Assembly: GCA_029959555.1 (NCBI GenBank)
Contig: JASCPI010000016.1
Coordinates: 1-64,000, forward strand
Length of the DNA: 64,000 nucleotides
Direction of reading: 5' to 3'
Source: Lysobacteraceae bacterium PS02065
Lineage (GTDB): Bacteria; Pseudomonadota; Gammaproteobacteria; Xanthomonadales; Rhodanobacteraceae
In this document: positions 18,366 to 27,549 of the stretch, piece after piece
Layout of the letters: each line of letters begins with the position of its first letter
Numbering within the stretch: position 1 is the first letter of the stretch
Position numbers and translations under genes: made by a program
The notes under the pieces: generated by a model
Seen by the model: the letters and a program-made list of their open reading frames with translations, nothing else
What the model was told of the DNA's origin: nothing
Databases searched by the model: none

Positions 18366-19723
18366 GCCTGCGCGTCAAGCTGCACCTGATCATCACCGTG
18401 CTCATGTTCGCGCTCGTCGCGACAATGGTCGCGCTGTTCATCGGCGACACGCGGCGCAGCGTGCACGAGGAGATCGGTGCCTCGGGCGGCATCACGCGCC
18501 AGCTGCTCGAACGCCTGATCTGGGTCGGCAGCCGCAACCGCGCCGACGAGATCGCGATCTACCTGCGCGACCTCGGCCGCGTGCGTGCGAACAACATCCT
18601 GCTCTACGACGCGCAAGGCAAGGAGCTCTACCGATCGCCGCCGTCGACCTACAAGGCCGGCCGCAATGCGCCGGACTGGTTCGCCGACCTCGTGCAGCCG
18701 TACCCGGAGCGGCGCACGATCGAGCTCGGTGGCGAAGGGCGTCTCGTCATCGAGGCCGAGGCCTCGCGTGCGGTGCTCGACGGCTGGGACGACATGCTGC
18801 TGCTGCTCGGCGTCGCCGGACTCGCGTTCGCGCTCGCCAACGGCCTCGTCTACGTGCTGGTCGGGCGCGCGGTGTCGCCGTTCGAGCGCATCGTCGGCGC
18901 GCTGCGCGAGCTCGAGCGCGGCGCACTGCACACGCGCCTGCCCGCGCTGCGCGGCCGTGAAGCCGCCGCGATGGGCGCCGCGTTCAACCGCATGGCCGAA
19001 GCGCTCGAGGGCGGCCTCGAGGTGCGCCGCCAGGCCGCCGAGAGCGAGGCACGCCTCGAGGCGCAGCGCGAGCTCTCGCGTGAGCTGCACGCGCGCATCG
19101 AGGAAGAGCGCCGCACGCTCGCGCGCGAACTGCACGACGAGCTCGGCCAGCAGGTCACGGCGATCCGCAGCATCGCGCTCGCGATGGCGCACCGCGCCGC
19201 CGCCGATGCCGGCCTGCGCTCGGCCGCGCAGGCGCTGACCGAAACCTCGAACACGCTCTACGACAACATGCACGCGATGATCCCGCGGCTGCGCCCGCTC
19301 GCGCTCGACACGCTCGGCTTGGTCGACGCGCTCGCCGACCTCGTCGAGGACTGGCGCCTGCGTGCGCCGCAGATCACGTTCGGCTTCACGGCCGACGCGC
19401 TCGCCGCCGAACCCGACGACACCGTGCGCGTCGGCGTCTACCGCATCGTGCAGGAGTCGCTCAGCAACGCGGTGCGCCACGCGCGACCGACACGCATCGA
19501 TGTCGTGATCGATGTGCAGGGCGACGTGCTCGAGGCGCGCGTCGCCGACGACGGTGTCGGCATGCCACCGCAAGGTCCGGACGGCTCGCGCCACGGCATC
19601 CGCTCGATGCACGAACGCGCTGCGCTGGTCGGCGGCGACCTCGCGATCGAGGCGAAGGCCGATGGCGGCAGCGTCGTGCGCGTGCGCGTGCCGCTCGAAG
19701 CTGCACCGCGGAGCCACGCATGA
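18362..19723 (+). CDS. NarL-type sensor histidine kinase (HisKA_3)
   Basis: A 453-residue two-pass membrane kinase: membrane span at residues 9-27, a roughly 115-residue periplasmic sensor region, a second span near 145-165 (LLLLGVAGLAFALANGLVYVL), HAMP, then the dimerisation/phospho-acceptor helix LARELHDELGQQVTAIR with His258, and a HATPase_c domain with EALSNAVRHA-type N box (ESLSNAVRHA) and DDGVGM / GIRSMHERAALVGG. Start overlaps the peptidase stop, end overlaps the response regulator start, both as ATGA. Sensed signal unknown; position next to pqq makes control of PQQ enzymes possible. Confidence 0.92.
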   Translation: MSLRVKLHLIITVLMFALVATMVALFIGDTRRSVHEEIGASGGITRQLLERLIWVGSRNRADEIAIYLRDLGRVRANNILLYDAQGKELYRSPPSTYKAGRNAPDWFADLVQPYPERRTIELGGEGRLVIEAEASRAVLDGWDDMLLLLGVAGLAFALANGLVYVLVGRAVSPFERIVGALRELERGALHTRLPALRGREAAAMGAAFNRMAEALEGGLEVRRQAAESEARLEAQRELSRELHARIEEERRTLARELHDELGQQVTAIRSIALAMAHRAAADAGLRSAAQALTETSNTLYDNMHAMIPRLRPLALDTLGLVDALADLVEDWRLRAPQITFGFTADALAAEPDDTVRVGVYRIVQESLSNAVRHARPTRIDVVIDVQGDVLEARVADDGVGMPPQGPDGSRHGIRSMHERAALVGGDLAIEAKADGGSVVRVRVPLEAAPRSHA

Positions 19724-20382
19724 GCGCGCGCGACCCCACGCCCGGCGCAATGATCCGCGTCATGCTCGTCGACGACCACGCCGTCGTGCGCATGGGTTTC
19801 CGCCTGCTGCTCGAGGGCACGCCCGACATCGTCGTCGCGGCCGAGGCCGACAGCGGCGAGGCCGCGTACCGGCGCTACCAGGACGAGGCCGTCGACGTCG
19901 TCGTGATGGACATCGCGATGGGCGGCGTCTCGGGCCTCGAGGCGACCGAGCGCATCCTCGCGCGCGATCCGAGCGCGCGCGTGCTCGCGCTGTCGGCGCA
20001 CGAGGATCCGGCCCATGCGCGCCACATGCTCAAGGCCGGCGCGCTCGGCTACCTCAGCAAGCGCAGCGCGCCCGAGGCGCTCATCGAGGCGATCCGCAGC
20101 GTCGCCGCGAACCGCCGCTACATCGATGCCCAGGTGGCCCAGCGCATGGCGATCCAGAGCGTCGGCCCGGGCGACAACCCGATCGAGCGCCTGACCGAGC
20201 GCGAGTACCAGGTGTTCCTCAAGCTCGCGGGCGGGCAATCGGTCAACCGCATCGCCGAACTCATGAGCCTGTCGCCGCGCACGGTCGGCACGCACCTCTA
20301 CAACATCAAGCAGAAGCTCGCCGCCGGCAATCAGGCCGAACTCGCGCTGATCGCGGTGCGCGCGGGGCTCATCGACGCCTGA
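19720..20382 (+). CDS. LuxR/NarL-family response regulator
   Basis: A 220-residue regulator: receiver domain with the acidic pocket (VDDH) and phospho-acceptor Asp64 (VVMDIAM), Ser/Thr at LALSAHED and Lys at YLSKRSA, followed by the LuxR-type HTH with LTEREYQVFLKLAGGQSV and the SPRTVGTHLYNIKQKL recognition helix. It is translationally coupled (ATGA) to the upstream HisKA_3 kinase, its cognate partner. A more internal start (ATG 19750, MIRVML) would trim ten residues and match typical relatives equally well. Confidence 0.93.
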   Translation: MSARDPTPGAMIRVMLVDDHAVVRMGFRLLLEGTPDIVVAAEADSGEAAYRRYQDEAVDVVVMDIAMGGVSGLEATERILARDPSARVLALSAHEDPAHARHMLKAGALGYLSKRSAPEALIEAIRSVAANRRYIDAQVAQRMAIQSVGPGDNPIERLTEREYQVFLKLAGGQSVNRIAELMSLSPRTVGTHLYNIKQKLAAGNQAELALIAVRAGLIDA

Positions 20383-20446
20383 GGACGCGGCATCGCCGTG
20401 CGGTTCGGGTATGCTCGTTGTCTCTTTTTCGCAACCGACCGAACCC

Positions 20447-21838
20447 ATGCCTTCCGCACGCGTCCTGGTGGTCGACGACGAGCCCGACATCCGTGGCCTC
20501 GTCAAGGAAATCCTCGAGGACGAGGGCTATACGGTGGCCGTCGCCGAGTCCGCCGCGGCCGCGCGCGAGGCGCGTCGCGGCGAACGTCCCGACGTGGTCC
20601 TGCTCGACATCTGGATGCCCGACCTCGACGGCATCAGCCTGCTGCGCGAGTGGAGCGAGCGCGGCGGCCTGCCGTGCCCGGTCATCATGATGAGCGGCCA
20701 CGGTACGGTCGAGACCGCGGTCGAGGCGACGCGTCTGGGCGCCTACGATTTCGTCGAGAAGCCGATCTCGCTGGCCAAGCTGTTGCTGACCGTCGAGCGC
20801 GCGCTCGAGGCGAGCCGCCTGCGCCGCGAGAACGAGGGCCTGCGCAGCCAGCTCGCGGTACCGCTCGATCCGGTCGCGACGAGCCGTTCGATGCAGGCGC
20901 TCAAGGCGCAGGCCGAGAAGCTCGCCGCGCACGATACCTGGATCCTCGTGCAGGGCGAGCCCGGCACCGACAAGGAGGCCCTCGCGCGCTGGCTGCACGA
21001 TCGCAGCGCACGCCGCGCCGGTCCGTTCGTGACCGTCGCGCCGGGGTCGATCGCCCGCGACCACGCGGCCAGCGCGCTGTTCGGCACCGACGACGGCACC
21101 GCGATCCAGTACGGCCTCATCGAGCAGGCCAATGGCGGCACGCTCTACCTCGATGACGTCGCCGACCTCGATCCCGAGCTGCAGCTGCGCCTGTCGAGCG
21201 TGTTCGCGCGCCGCGCGCTGCTGCGCTGCGGTGCGCACGAGGCCGTGCCGATCGACGTGCGCGTGATCGCGGCGAGCTCGCACGATCTCGAGGCCGCGGT
21301 GCAGGCCGGGCGTTTCCGCGACGAGCTCTACTACCAGATCAAGGTCGTGCCGCTGACCGTGCCGCCGCTGCGCGAGCGCGTCGAGGACATCCCCGAGCTG
21401 CTGCGCTACTACGCGGATTTCTTCGCCAACCGCGACAAGCTGCCGTATCGGCATTTCCCGGTCGCCGTGCAGAACCGCCTGCGCCACTACCCGTGGCCCG
21501 GCAACCTGCGCGAGCTGCGCAACCTCGTGCAGCGCCTGCTGATCCTCGGCAACGCGCCCGATGTCGCACTCGACGAACTCGAGCTCGCCCTCGGCAGTGC
21601 GGCGCCGGCCACGCCGGCGGCACGCAGCGATGCGCCGCGTGGCCTCGAGGTCGATTTCGCGCTGCCGCTGCGCGAGGCGCGCGAGCAGTTCGAGCGTGCC
21701 TACCTGCTGCACCAGCTCAACGAGGCCGGCGGCAGCGTCGGCAAGCTCGCCAAGGCGGTCGGCATGGAGCGCACCCACCTCTACCGCAAGTTGAAGGACC
21801 TCGGCGTCGACCCCAAGCTGGCCGGACGCGAGGACTGA
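20447..21838 (+). CDS. ntrX: NtrX-like response regulator with degenerate AAA+ domain
   Basis: A 463-residue protein with the layout of a sigma-54 activator: receiver (Asp54 in LLDIWMPD), AAA+ region (about 145-380) and C-terminal Fis-type HTH ([21 protein letters not shown]). The AAA+ motifs are decayed: Walker A reads GEPGTDKE instead of GESGTGKE, the GAFTGA loop that touches sigma-54 is replaced by TDDGTAIQ after LFG, and Walker B is LYLDDV instead of LFLDEI. The arginine-finger stretch ([10 protein letters not shown]) remains. It therefore probably does not drive sigma-54 promoters. The NtrX assignment rests on overall similarity; the NtrY-type partner is 13.5 kb upstream. Start 20447 chosen over the in-frame 20411. 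Confidence 0.88.
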   Translation: MPSARVLVVDDEPDIRGLVKEILEDEGYTVAVAESAAAAREARRGERPDVVLLDIWMPDLDGISLLREWSERGGLPCPVIMMSGHGTVETAVEATRLGAYDFVEKPISLAKLLLTVERALEASRLRRENEGLRSQLAVPLDPVATSRSMQALKAQAEKLAAHDTWILVQGEPGTDKEALARWLHDRSARRAGPFVTVAPGSIARDHAASALFGTDDGTAIQYGLIEQANGGTLYLDDVADLDPELQLRLSSVFARRALLRCGAHEAVPIDVRVIAASSHDLEAAVQAGRFRDELYYQIKVVPLTVPPLRERVEDIPELLRYYADFFANRDKLPYRHFPVAVQNRLRHYPWPGNLRELRNLVQRLLILGNAPDVALDELELALGSAAPATPAARSDAPRGLEVDFALPLREAREQFERAYLLHQLNEAGGSVGKLAKAVGMERTHLYRKLKDLGVDPKLAGRED

Positions 21839-21871
21839 CGGCGCGCCGTCACGCGCGCGTGCGAGGCTCGT

Positions 21872-21903
21872 CGCGTCCATCGGACTTTCGGCCGATGGAC
21901 GCG
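21872..21903. terminator. 12-bp perfect hairpin after the NtrX-like gene
   Basis: CGCGTCCATCGG and CCGATGGACGCG form a perfect 12-bp stem around an 8-nt loop, 33 nt beyond the regulator's stop codon. No T-tract follows. It separates the regulator from the unrelated bdhA operon and is the likely transcription end. Confidence 0.6.
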
Positions 21904-22037
21904 GCGCCCGCGGCCATGGTTCGCTGCGGCATTCGGCCGCGCCGCACGGCGGCGGCGGGAACCGCGCCATGCCATGCGCCGTCCCAGTCGTCGCGCGCGC
22001 GGCGGGCCACGCATCCCTTCCCCTGCAGGAGACACCC

Positions 22038-22820
22038 ATGACACTCGAAGGCAAGGTCGCACTCGTCACCGGCGCGGCCAGCGGCATCGGCCGGCGCATC
22101 GCCGAGGTCTACGCGCAGCACGGCGCGGCCGTCGCGATCGCCGACCTCAACCTCGACGGCGCCAGCGCGACCGCGCGCGAGATCGAGGCGGCCGGCGGCA
22201 AGGCGATCGGCGTGAAGATGGACGTGACCAGCGAGGACGATGTCGACCTCGGCGTCGCCGAGGTCGTGCGCCGCTTCGGCAAGGTCGACATCCTCGTCTC
22301 GAACGCGGGCATCCAGATCGTCAAGCCGGTCGAGGAGTTCGCGTACGACGAGTGGAAGAAGATGCTCGCGATCCACCTCGACGGCGCGTTCCTGACCACG
22401 CGTGCCTGCCTCAAGGACATGTACGCGCGTGGCCAGGGCGGCGCGATCCTCTACATGGGCTCGGTGCACTCGCACGAGGCCTCGAAGCTCAAGGCGCCGT
22501 ACGTCGCCGCCAAGCACGGCCTGCTCGGCCTCGCCCGCGTCGTCGCGAAGGAAGGCGGCCCCAAGGGAGTTCGCGCCAACGTGATCTGCCCGGGCTTCGT
22601 GCGCACGCCGCTGGTCGAGAAGCAGATCCCCGAGCAGGCCAAGACATTCGGCATCTCCGAGGAGGATGTCGTCAGGACGATCATGCTCAAGGACACGGTC
22701 GACACCGAGTTCACGACCGTCGACGATGTCGCCAATCTCGCGCTGTTCCTCGCCGCGTTCGAGACCAATGCGCTGACCGGCCAGAGCATCACGGTCAGCC
22801 ACGGCTGGCACATGCAATGA
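22038..22820 (+). CDS. bdhA: 3-hydroxybutyrate dehydrogenase
   Basis: A 260-residue short-chain dehydrogenase that interconverts (R)-3-hydroxybutyrate and acetoacetate with NAD+. The Rossmann motif TGAASGIG is at residues 11-18, NAG at 90 (VSNAGIQ), catalytic Ser in [10 protein letters not shown], and YVAAK provides Tyr/Lys. The [18 protein letters not shown] stretch is typical of the bacterial BdhA subfamily, distinguishing it from general SDRs. CAGGAG sits 6 nt before ATG 22038. Its stop overlaps the patatin gene (ATGA). Confidence 0.93.
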   Translation: MTLEGKVALVTGAASGIGRRIAEVYAQHGAAVAIADLNLDGASATAREIEAAGGKAIGVKMDVTSEDDVDLGVAEVVRRFGKVDILVSNAGIQIVKPVEEFAYDEWKKMLAIHLDGAFLTTRACLKDMYARGQGGAILYMGSVHSHEASKLKAPYVAAKHGLLGLARVVAKEGGPKGVRANVICPGFVRTPLVEKQIPEQAKTFGISEEDVVRTIMLKDTVDTEFTTVDDVANLALFLAAFETNALTGQSITVSHGWHMQ

Positions 22821-24028
22821 GTGCACGCGCGCCGCGTCGCGCGGCCCCGCGCGTCGAGACGGCGAGCCCGGCCGAGCTGGCCGCGCGTTTCGAGCAGGTC
22901 GCCCTCGTGCTGCAGGGCGGCGGCGCGCTCGGCGCCTACCAGGCCGGCGTCTACGAGGCCTTGCACGAGGCCGGGATCCGTCCGGACTGGTTCGCCGGCG
23001 TATCGATCGGCGCGATCAACGCGGCGATCCTCGCCGGCAACGCGCCCGCGCATCGCGTCGAGCGGCTGCACGCGTTCTGGGACCTCGTCGTGCAGCCGGC
23101 GAGCCCGCTCGCATGGCCCGGCGCGCTGATGCGCGACACGCTCGGCGCGTGGCCCGGCAACGGCATCGCGACATGGACCGGCGCGCTCGCCGCGGTCGAT
23201 GCGATCGCGCACGGCCAGCGCGGCTTCTTCGAGGCGCGCCACACGCTGCCGTTCCTGCAACCCGCGGGCAGCGCGGCGGCAACGAGCTTCTACGACACCG
23301 CGCCGCTCAAGGCCACGCTCGAGCGCTTCGTCGATTTCGACCGCATCGGCCGCGGCGCACGCCTGTCGGTCGGTGCGGTCAACGTGCGCACCGGCAACGT
23401 CGTCTACTTCGATTCCTCGCGCATGAAGCTGCGCGCCGAGCACATCATGGCCTCGGGTGCGCTGCCGCCCGCGTTCCCGGCGATCGAGATCGACGGCGAG
23501 GCCTACTGGGACGGCGGCATCGTCTCCAACACGCCGCTGCAGCACGTGCTCGGCGAACAGCCGCGCCGCGACACGCTGGCCTTGCAGGTCGACCTGTGGA
23601 GCGCGCGCGGCGACGTGCCCGCGACGCTGCCCGACGTGTTCGAACGCCAGAAGGACATCCAGTACTCGAGCCGCACGCGCCTCGGCACCGACATGGTCGA
23701 GCGCCTGCAGAAGCTGCGCGTCGCGCTCGCCGAACTCGTGCGCCGCGTGCCCGAGGACGATCTTCCGCCCGGCCTGCTCGACGACGTACGGCCCTGGATG
23801 TGCGACCGCGTGCATACGATCGTGCACCTGATCTACCGCGCCAAGCCGTACGAGGAACAGTACAAGGACTACGCGTTCAGCCCGCTGTCGATGCGCGGCC
23901 ACTGGGACAGTGGCCGCGAGGACATGCAGCGCACGCTCGAGCATCCGAGCTACTTCGCGCCGCCACCGCGCGACGTCGGCGTCGTCACGCACGACATCCA
24001 CCGCCTGCTGCGCGAGGCCGCGCCGTGA
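22817..24028 (+). CDS. patatin-like phospholipase (with DUF3734-type tail)
   Basis: A 403-residue Ser/Asp-dyad lipid acyl hydrolase. The oxyanion-hole motif GGGALGAY (about residue 33), nucleophile GVSIG (about 62) and catalytic DGGIVSNTP (about 235) are all present; the C-terminal 130 residues ([17 protein letters not shown]) fit the extra domain often fused to patatins that sit beside 3-hydroxybutyrate dehydrogenase. That pairing suggests a role in polyhydroxyalkanoate or membrane-lipid turnover, which is inference. No signal peptide. It is coupled to genes on both sides by ATGA and GTGA overlaps. Confidence 0.9.
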   Translation: MSARAPRRAAPRVETASPAELAARFEQVALVLQGGGALGAYQAGVYEALHEAGIRPDWFAGVSIGAINAAILAGNAPAHRVERLHAFWDLVVQPASPLAWPGALMRDTLGAWPGNGIATWTGALAAVDAIAHGQRGFFEARHTLPFLQPAGSAAATSFYDTAPLKATLERFVDFDRIGRGARLSVGAVNVRTGNVVYFDSSRMKLRAEHIMASGALPPAFPAIEIDGEAYWDGGIVSNTPLQHVLGEQPRRDTLALQVDLWSARGDVPATLPDVFERQKDIQYSSRTRLGTDMVERLQKLRVALAELVRRVPEDDLPPGLLDDVRPWMCDRVHTIVHLIYRAKPYEEQYKDYAFSPLSMRGHWDSGREDMQRTLEHPSYFAPPPRDVGVVTHDIHRLLREAAP

Positions 24029-24351
24029 GCGGCGACATGGTCGCGCGCCTGCGTGCCCAGATCGGCGGGCCGCGCGACGGCGCGCTGCTGCGCTTCTCGA
24101 TCGGCAACGCGCTGCTCGCGACCGGCGACGCGGCCGGTGCCGCGGAGGCCTTGCGCGCCGCCACCGGGATCGACGCGACCTATTCGGCGGCGTGGAAGCT
24201 GCTCGGTCGCGCGCTCGTCGACCTCGGCGACACGGCCGGCGCCGAGGCCGCCTGGACGCAGGGCATCGAGGTCGCCCGCGCACGCGGCGACCAGCAGGCC
24301 GCGCGCGAGATGGAGGTGTTCCTGCGCCGGCTGCGCAAGCCGCCGAGCTGA
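24025..24351 (+). CDS. small TPR-like protein
   Basis: A 108-residue protein with about two tetratricopeptide-type helix pairs (LLRFSIGNALLATGDAAGAAEALRAA and AWKLLGRALVDLGDTAGAEAAW; consensus W/L-x-x-L-G-x-A/Y pattern). GTG start overlaps the patatin stop (GTGA). It probably is a scaffold for a protein partner; a link to the lipase or dehydrogenase is inferred only from coupling. Confidence 0.8.
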   Translation: MSGDMVARLRAQIGGPRDGALLRFSIGNALLATGDAAGAAEALRAATGIDATYSAAWKLLGRALVDLGDTAGAEAAWTQGIEVARARGDQQAAREMEVFLRRLRKPPS

Positions 24352-24418
24352 ACGCGGCGCGCCCCGCTGCGGGCACCGCGGTTGTGGCAGGATCGGCGCC
24401 TGGGGAAGGGGGATCCAC

Positions 24419-26824
24419 GTGTCCACGCACGACCACACGACGCTGCCCGTCGGGCACGGCGCCGCCACGCCCGACGCGCCGGTCATCGGCTCTTACCGGC
24501 TCGTGCGCCTCCTCGGCGAGGGCGGCATGGGCCGCGTCTGGCTGGCCGTCGAATCGCATCCGGTGCGCGAGGTCGCGCTCAAGGTCGTGCGCGGTGTGTC
24601 GGCTGCGGTGATCGAGCGCATGCACCGCGAGATCGAGGTGCTCGCGCGTCTCGAGCATCCGGGCATCGCGCGCCTGTACGCGGCCGGCGAGGCCACGCTC
24701 GAAGGCACGACGGTGCCGTGGCTCGCGATGGAGTACGTGCCGGGCGTCGACCTGCGCACGCATGTCGAGCAGTCGCCTCCCGATCCGGCCGCGCGCATCG
24801 CGCTGGTCGCCGCGGTCGCGCGTGCCGTGCACTACGCCCACACGCGCGGCGTGATTCACCGCGACCTCAAGCCCGGCAACATTCTCGTCGATGCCGAGGG
24901 CCGGCCCAAGGTGCTCGACTTCGGCATCGCGCGGCTTCGCGACGACGGCGCCGAAGGCCTCACGTTCGCGGGCCAGGTGCTCGGCACCGTGCCGTACATG
25001 AGCCCCGAGCAGCTCGGTGGCGGACGCATCGACGTGGCCAGCGACGTCTACGCGCTCGGCGCGGTCGCCTACGAACTCGTCGCCGGCTGCCTGCCGCATC
25101 CGCGCCTGACCACGTCGACGCTGTTCGAGGCACTCGACATCGTGCGCCGCGAGCTGCCGATGCCGCTCGGCCGCGTCGCCCCGCAGGCGCGGGGCGATCT
25201 CGAGACGGTCGTCATGAAGGCGCTCGAGGCCGATCCCGCGCGCCGCTACGCGAGCATGGCCGCGTTCGCCGACGACCTCGAACGCGTGCTCGCGCATCGC
25301 CCCGTGTCGGCGCGTCCGCCGACGCGCGCCTACCTCGCGTCGCGCTTCGTGCGCCGTTACCGCGCGCTGACCGCGGCGGCTGCGATCACCTTCCTCGTGC
25401 TGCTCGTCGCGAGCATCGTGTCGCTGCGTGCGGCCTGGTCCGAACAACGCGCGCGCGTGCTCGCCGAGCAGCGTGCGCAGGAGAGCGCGGCGGTGGTCGC
25501 GTTCCTCGAGCGCATGCTCGCGTCGGCCGATCCCGACGTCTCACGCGGTCGTGCACCGACCGTCGACGAGGTCGTCGACGAAGCCGAGCGCAGCCTTGCG
25601 CGTGCCGGCGCACCAGCCGTCGAGCGCGCGGTCGCGACGACCCTCGCTTCGACGCGGCGTTCGCTCGGCGACTACGAGCATGCGCTCGCGCTCAACACGC
25701 GAGCGCTCGCGCTGGCCGCCGCCGACGATGCCGAAGGGCGCCATCGCCTGCTGCGCCAGCGCGCTGTCGTGCTGACCGATCTCACACGTTTCGACGAGGC
25801 GCGCACCGCGATCGCCGACGCACGCGCCGCGTGGCCCGACGCGACACCTCTGGCACGCCTCGGCCTCGCGCTCAGTGCCGCACGCATCGACGACGACGAC
25901 GGCGACGTCGACGCCGCGATGCGCGCCTACCGCGCAATCCTCGCCGACGCGCCTGGCGTCGAGGCGGCCGACCCCGTGGCCGCACACGAGCTCGCCGCCA
26001 CGCTCGACATCGCGCGCAGCAACCTGTCGTCGCTGCTGCGCGAGCGCGGCGAGCTCGACGAGGCCGAGCGGCTGCTTCGCGAGGTGCTCGCGACGCGTCG
26101 CACCGAACTCGGCGAGCGCGCGCCGGCCACGCTGGCGAGCCGCCACAAGCTTGCCCTCGTGCTCGCCGCGCGCGGCCGCCAGGACGAGGCGATCGCCGAA
26201 ACCGAGGCCGTGCTCGCCGCGCAGCGCGAGGTGCTCGGCGACATCCATGCGGCGACCCTGACCACGATGCAGTCGCTGGCCAACGCGCTCGCCGGCACGC
26301 CGCGGCGTGCCGAAGCGATCGCGCTCGCGCGGGAATCGCTGGCCGGCTTCGAGAAGCAGTTCGGCGAGGCCCACGTGCAGGCGCTCGCGGCGATGAACAC
26401 GCTCGCCTATCTGCTCGAGGAGGACCGCCAGGTCGAGGCCGCCGAGGCCATGTACCGGCGCCTCGTCGCGATCCAGCAGCGTGCGGGCGAGACGCACCCG
26501 TCCACGCTCGCGCCGCGCAACAACCTCGCGATGCTGCTGCTCGACGCGGGTCGCGTCGACGAGGCCTGCACGGAATTCCATACCCTCGTCGACGCTTCGC
26601 GCGCCACGCTCGGTGCCGACCACGTCAACACGGCGATCTTCATGAGCAACCAGGGGCTGTGCCTCGGTCGTCTCGGCCGCGTGGACGAGGCGCGTGCCAC
26701 GCTCGAGGCCGCGCATGCACGCCTCGCCGCCGTGCTCGGCCCCGACCACGCACGCACGAAGGCCGCGGCCGAACGCCTTGCGGCGTTGGCCGGCGCATCA
26801 GCACCTACGAGGCGCACACCGTGA
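24419..26824 (+). CDS. membrane Ser/Thr protein kinase with TPR array
   Basis: An 801-residue Hanks-type kinase. Kinase domain at about residues 26-290: glycine loop LGEGGMGRVW, catalytic Lys55 (VALKVV), catalytic loop HRDLKPGN (Asp149), DFG and the activation segment ending GTVPYMSPEQ. A single membrane span lies near 320-340 (ALTAAAAITFLVLLVASIVSL). The C-terminal 450 residues hold repeated TPR units of the kind LxxRGxLDEAExLxRE found in large bacterial kinases. GTG start has AAGGGGG upstream. It is coupled to a histidine kinase gene by GTGA and so belongs to a mixed phospho-signalling operon. Confidence 0.93.
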   Translation: MSTHDHTTLPVGHGAATPDAPVIGSYRLVRLLGEGGMGRVWLAVESHPVREVALKVVRGVSAAVIERMHREIEVLARLEHPGIARLYAAGEATLEGTTVPWLAMEYVPGVDLRTHVEQSPPDPAARIALVAAVARAVHYAHTRGVIHRDLKPGNILVDAEGRPKVLDFGIARLRDDGAEGLTFAGQVLGTVPYMSPEQLGGGRIDVASDVYALGAVAYELVAGCLPHPRLTTSTLFEALDIVRRELPMPLGRVAPQARGDLETVVMKALEADPARRYASMAAFADDLERVLAHRPVSARPPTRAYLASRFVRRYRALTAAAAITFLVLLVASIVSLRAAWSEQRARVLAEQRAQESAAVVAFLERMLASADPDVSRGRAPTVDEVVDEAERSLARAGAPAVERAVATTLASTRRSLGDYEHALALNTRALALAAADDAEGRHRLLRQRAVVLTDLTRFDEARTAIADARAAWPDATPLARLGLALSAARIDDDDGDVDAAMRAYRAILADAPGVEAADPVAAHELAATLDIARSNLSSLLRERGELDEAERLLREVLATRRTELGERAPATLASRHKLALVLAARGRQDEAIAETEAVLAAQREVLGDIHAATLTTMQSLANALAGTPRRAEAIALARESLAGFEKQFGEAHVQALAAMNTLAYLLEEDRQVEAAEAMYRRLVAIQQRAGETHPSTLAPRNNLAMLLLDAGRVDEACTEFHTLVDASRATLGADHVNTAIFMSNQGLCLGRLGRVDEARATLEAAHARLAAVLGPDHARTKAAAERLAALAGASAPTRRTP

Positions 26825-27549
26825 GCCTCGCGACGATCGCCTTCGTCGTCGCGCTCGTCGCGGTGGCCGCGGCCATGTTCGCGCTCGTGCGCCTGCGCCT
26901 CGAGCGGCGCGTCTTCGAAACCGAGCGCGTGCAGCTGTTCGCACTGCTTGCCGAGCGCGAGGCGCGTGCACGCGAACAAGCCGCCGCCGCCGAGCGCGAG
27001 CGCATCCACGGCGACCTCCACGACGATCTCGGCGCGCGCCTGCTCGGCCTCATCCACGCCGCGCCGACGCCCGAGTACGCCGATCGCGCACGCGCCGCGC
27101 TGCAGGACCTGCGCGATGTCGTCACCCGCTCACGCGGCACGCCCGGAACGCTCGGTGAGGTGCTCGGCGAGATCCGCGCCGAGGCTGCGCAGCGTCTCGC
27201 CGCGGTCGGCATCGGCCTCGCCTGGCAGGAGCGGCCGGACCTTCCCGACGCATCGCTCGACCACGCCCGCGCGCTGCACCTCTACCGCATCGCGCGCGAG
27301 GCGATCAGCAACGTGATCCGCCACGCGCAGGCGCGTCGCGTGCGCGTGCGCGTGGGCCTGAGCGGCGACCAGCTCGTGCTCGACCTCACCGACGACGGCG
27401 ACGGCGCGCCGGCCTCGCCGGTCGAAGGCAGCGGTCTGCGCGGCATGCGCGAGCGCGCGGCCGAGCTCGAGGGCGACATCCGCTGGACGCCGGGCACCGA
27501 AGGCGGCACCAAGGTCGTGCTCGCGGTGCCGATCGGGGGCACACCTTGA
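26821..27549 (+). CDS. small one-pass histidine kinase (HisKA_3)
   Basis: A 242-residue kinase with one N-terminal membrane span (about residues 4-24), a short coiled coil rich in Glu/Arg/Ala (30-62), the phospho-acceptor motif IHGDLHDDLGARLLG (His68) and a HATPase_c domain (REAISNVIRHAQ, DDGDGA, GLRGMRERAAELEG). No sensor domain at all, so it probably gets its input from a partner; the coupled Ser/Thr kinase upstream (GTGA overlap) is the candidate. The family is the NarX/DegS group. Confidence 0.9.
   Translation: MSLATIAFVVALVAVAAAMFALVRLRLERRVFETERVQLFALLAEREARAREQAAAAERERIHGDLHDDLGARLLGLIHAAPTPEYADRARAALQDLRDVVTRSRGTPGTLGEVLGEIRAEAAQRLAAVGIGLAWQERPDLPDASLDHARALHLYRIAREAISNVIRHAQARRVRVRVGLSGDQLVLDLTDDGDGAPASPVEGSGLRGMRERAAELEGDIRWTPGTEGGTKVVLAVPIGGTP

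Noticed and set aside
20411..20446. Earlier start of the NtrX-like gene
   Set aside because: Adds MLVVSFSQPTEP before the conserved receiver start, not found in the family; TATGCT at 20411 looks more like a -10 box.
22451..25447. 998-codon open frame on the minus strand
   Set aside because: Antisense to bdhA, the patatin gene and the Ser/Thr kinase gene; low-complexity Arg/His/Glu composition.
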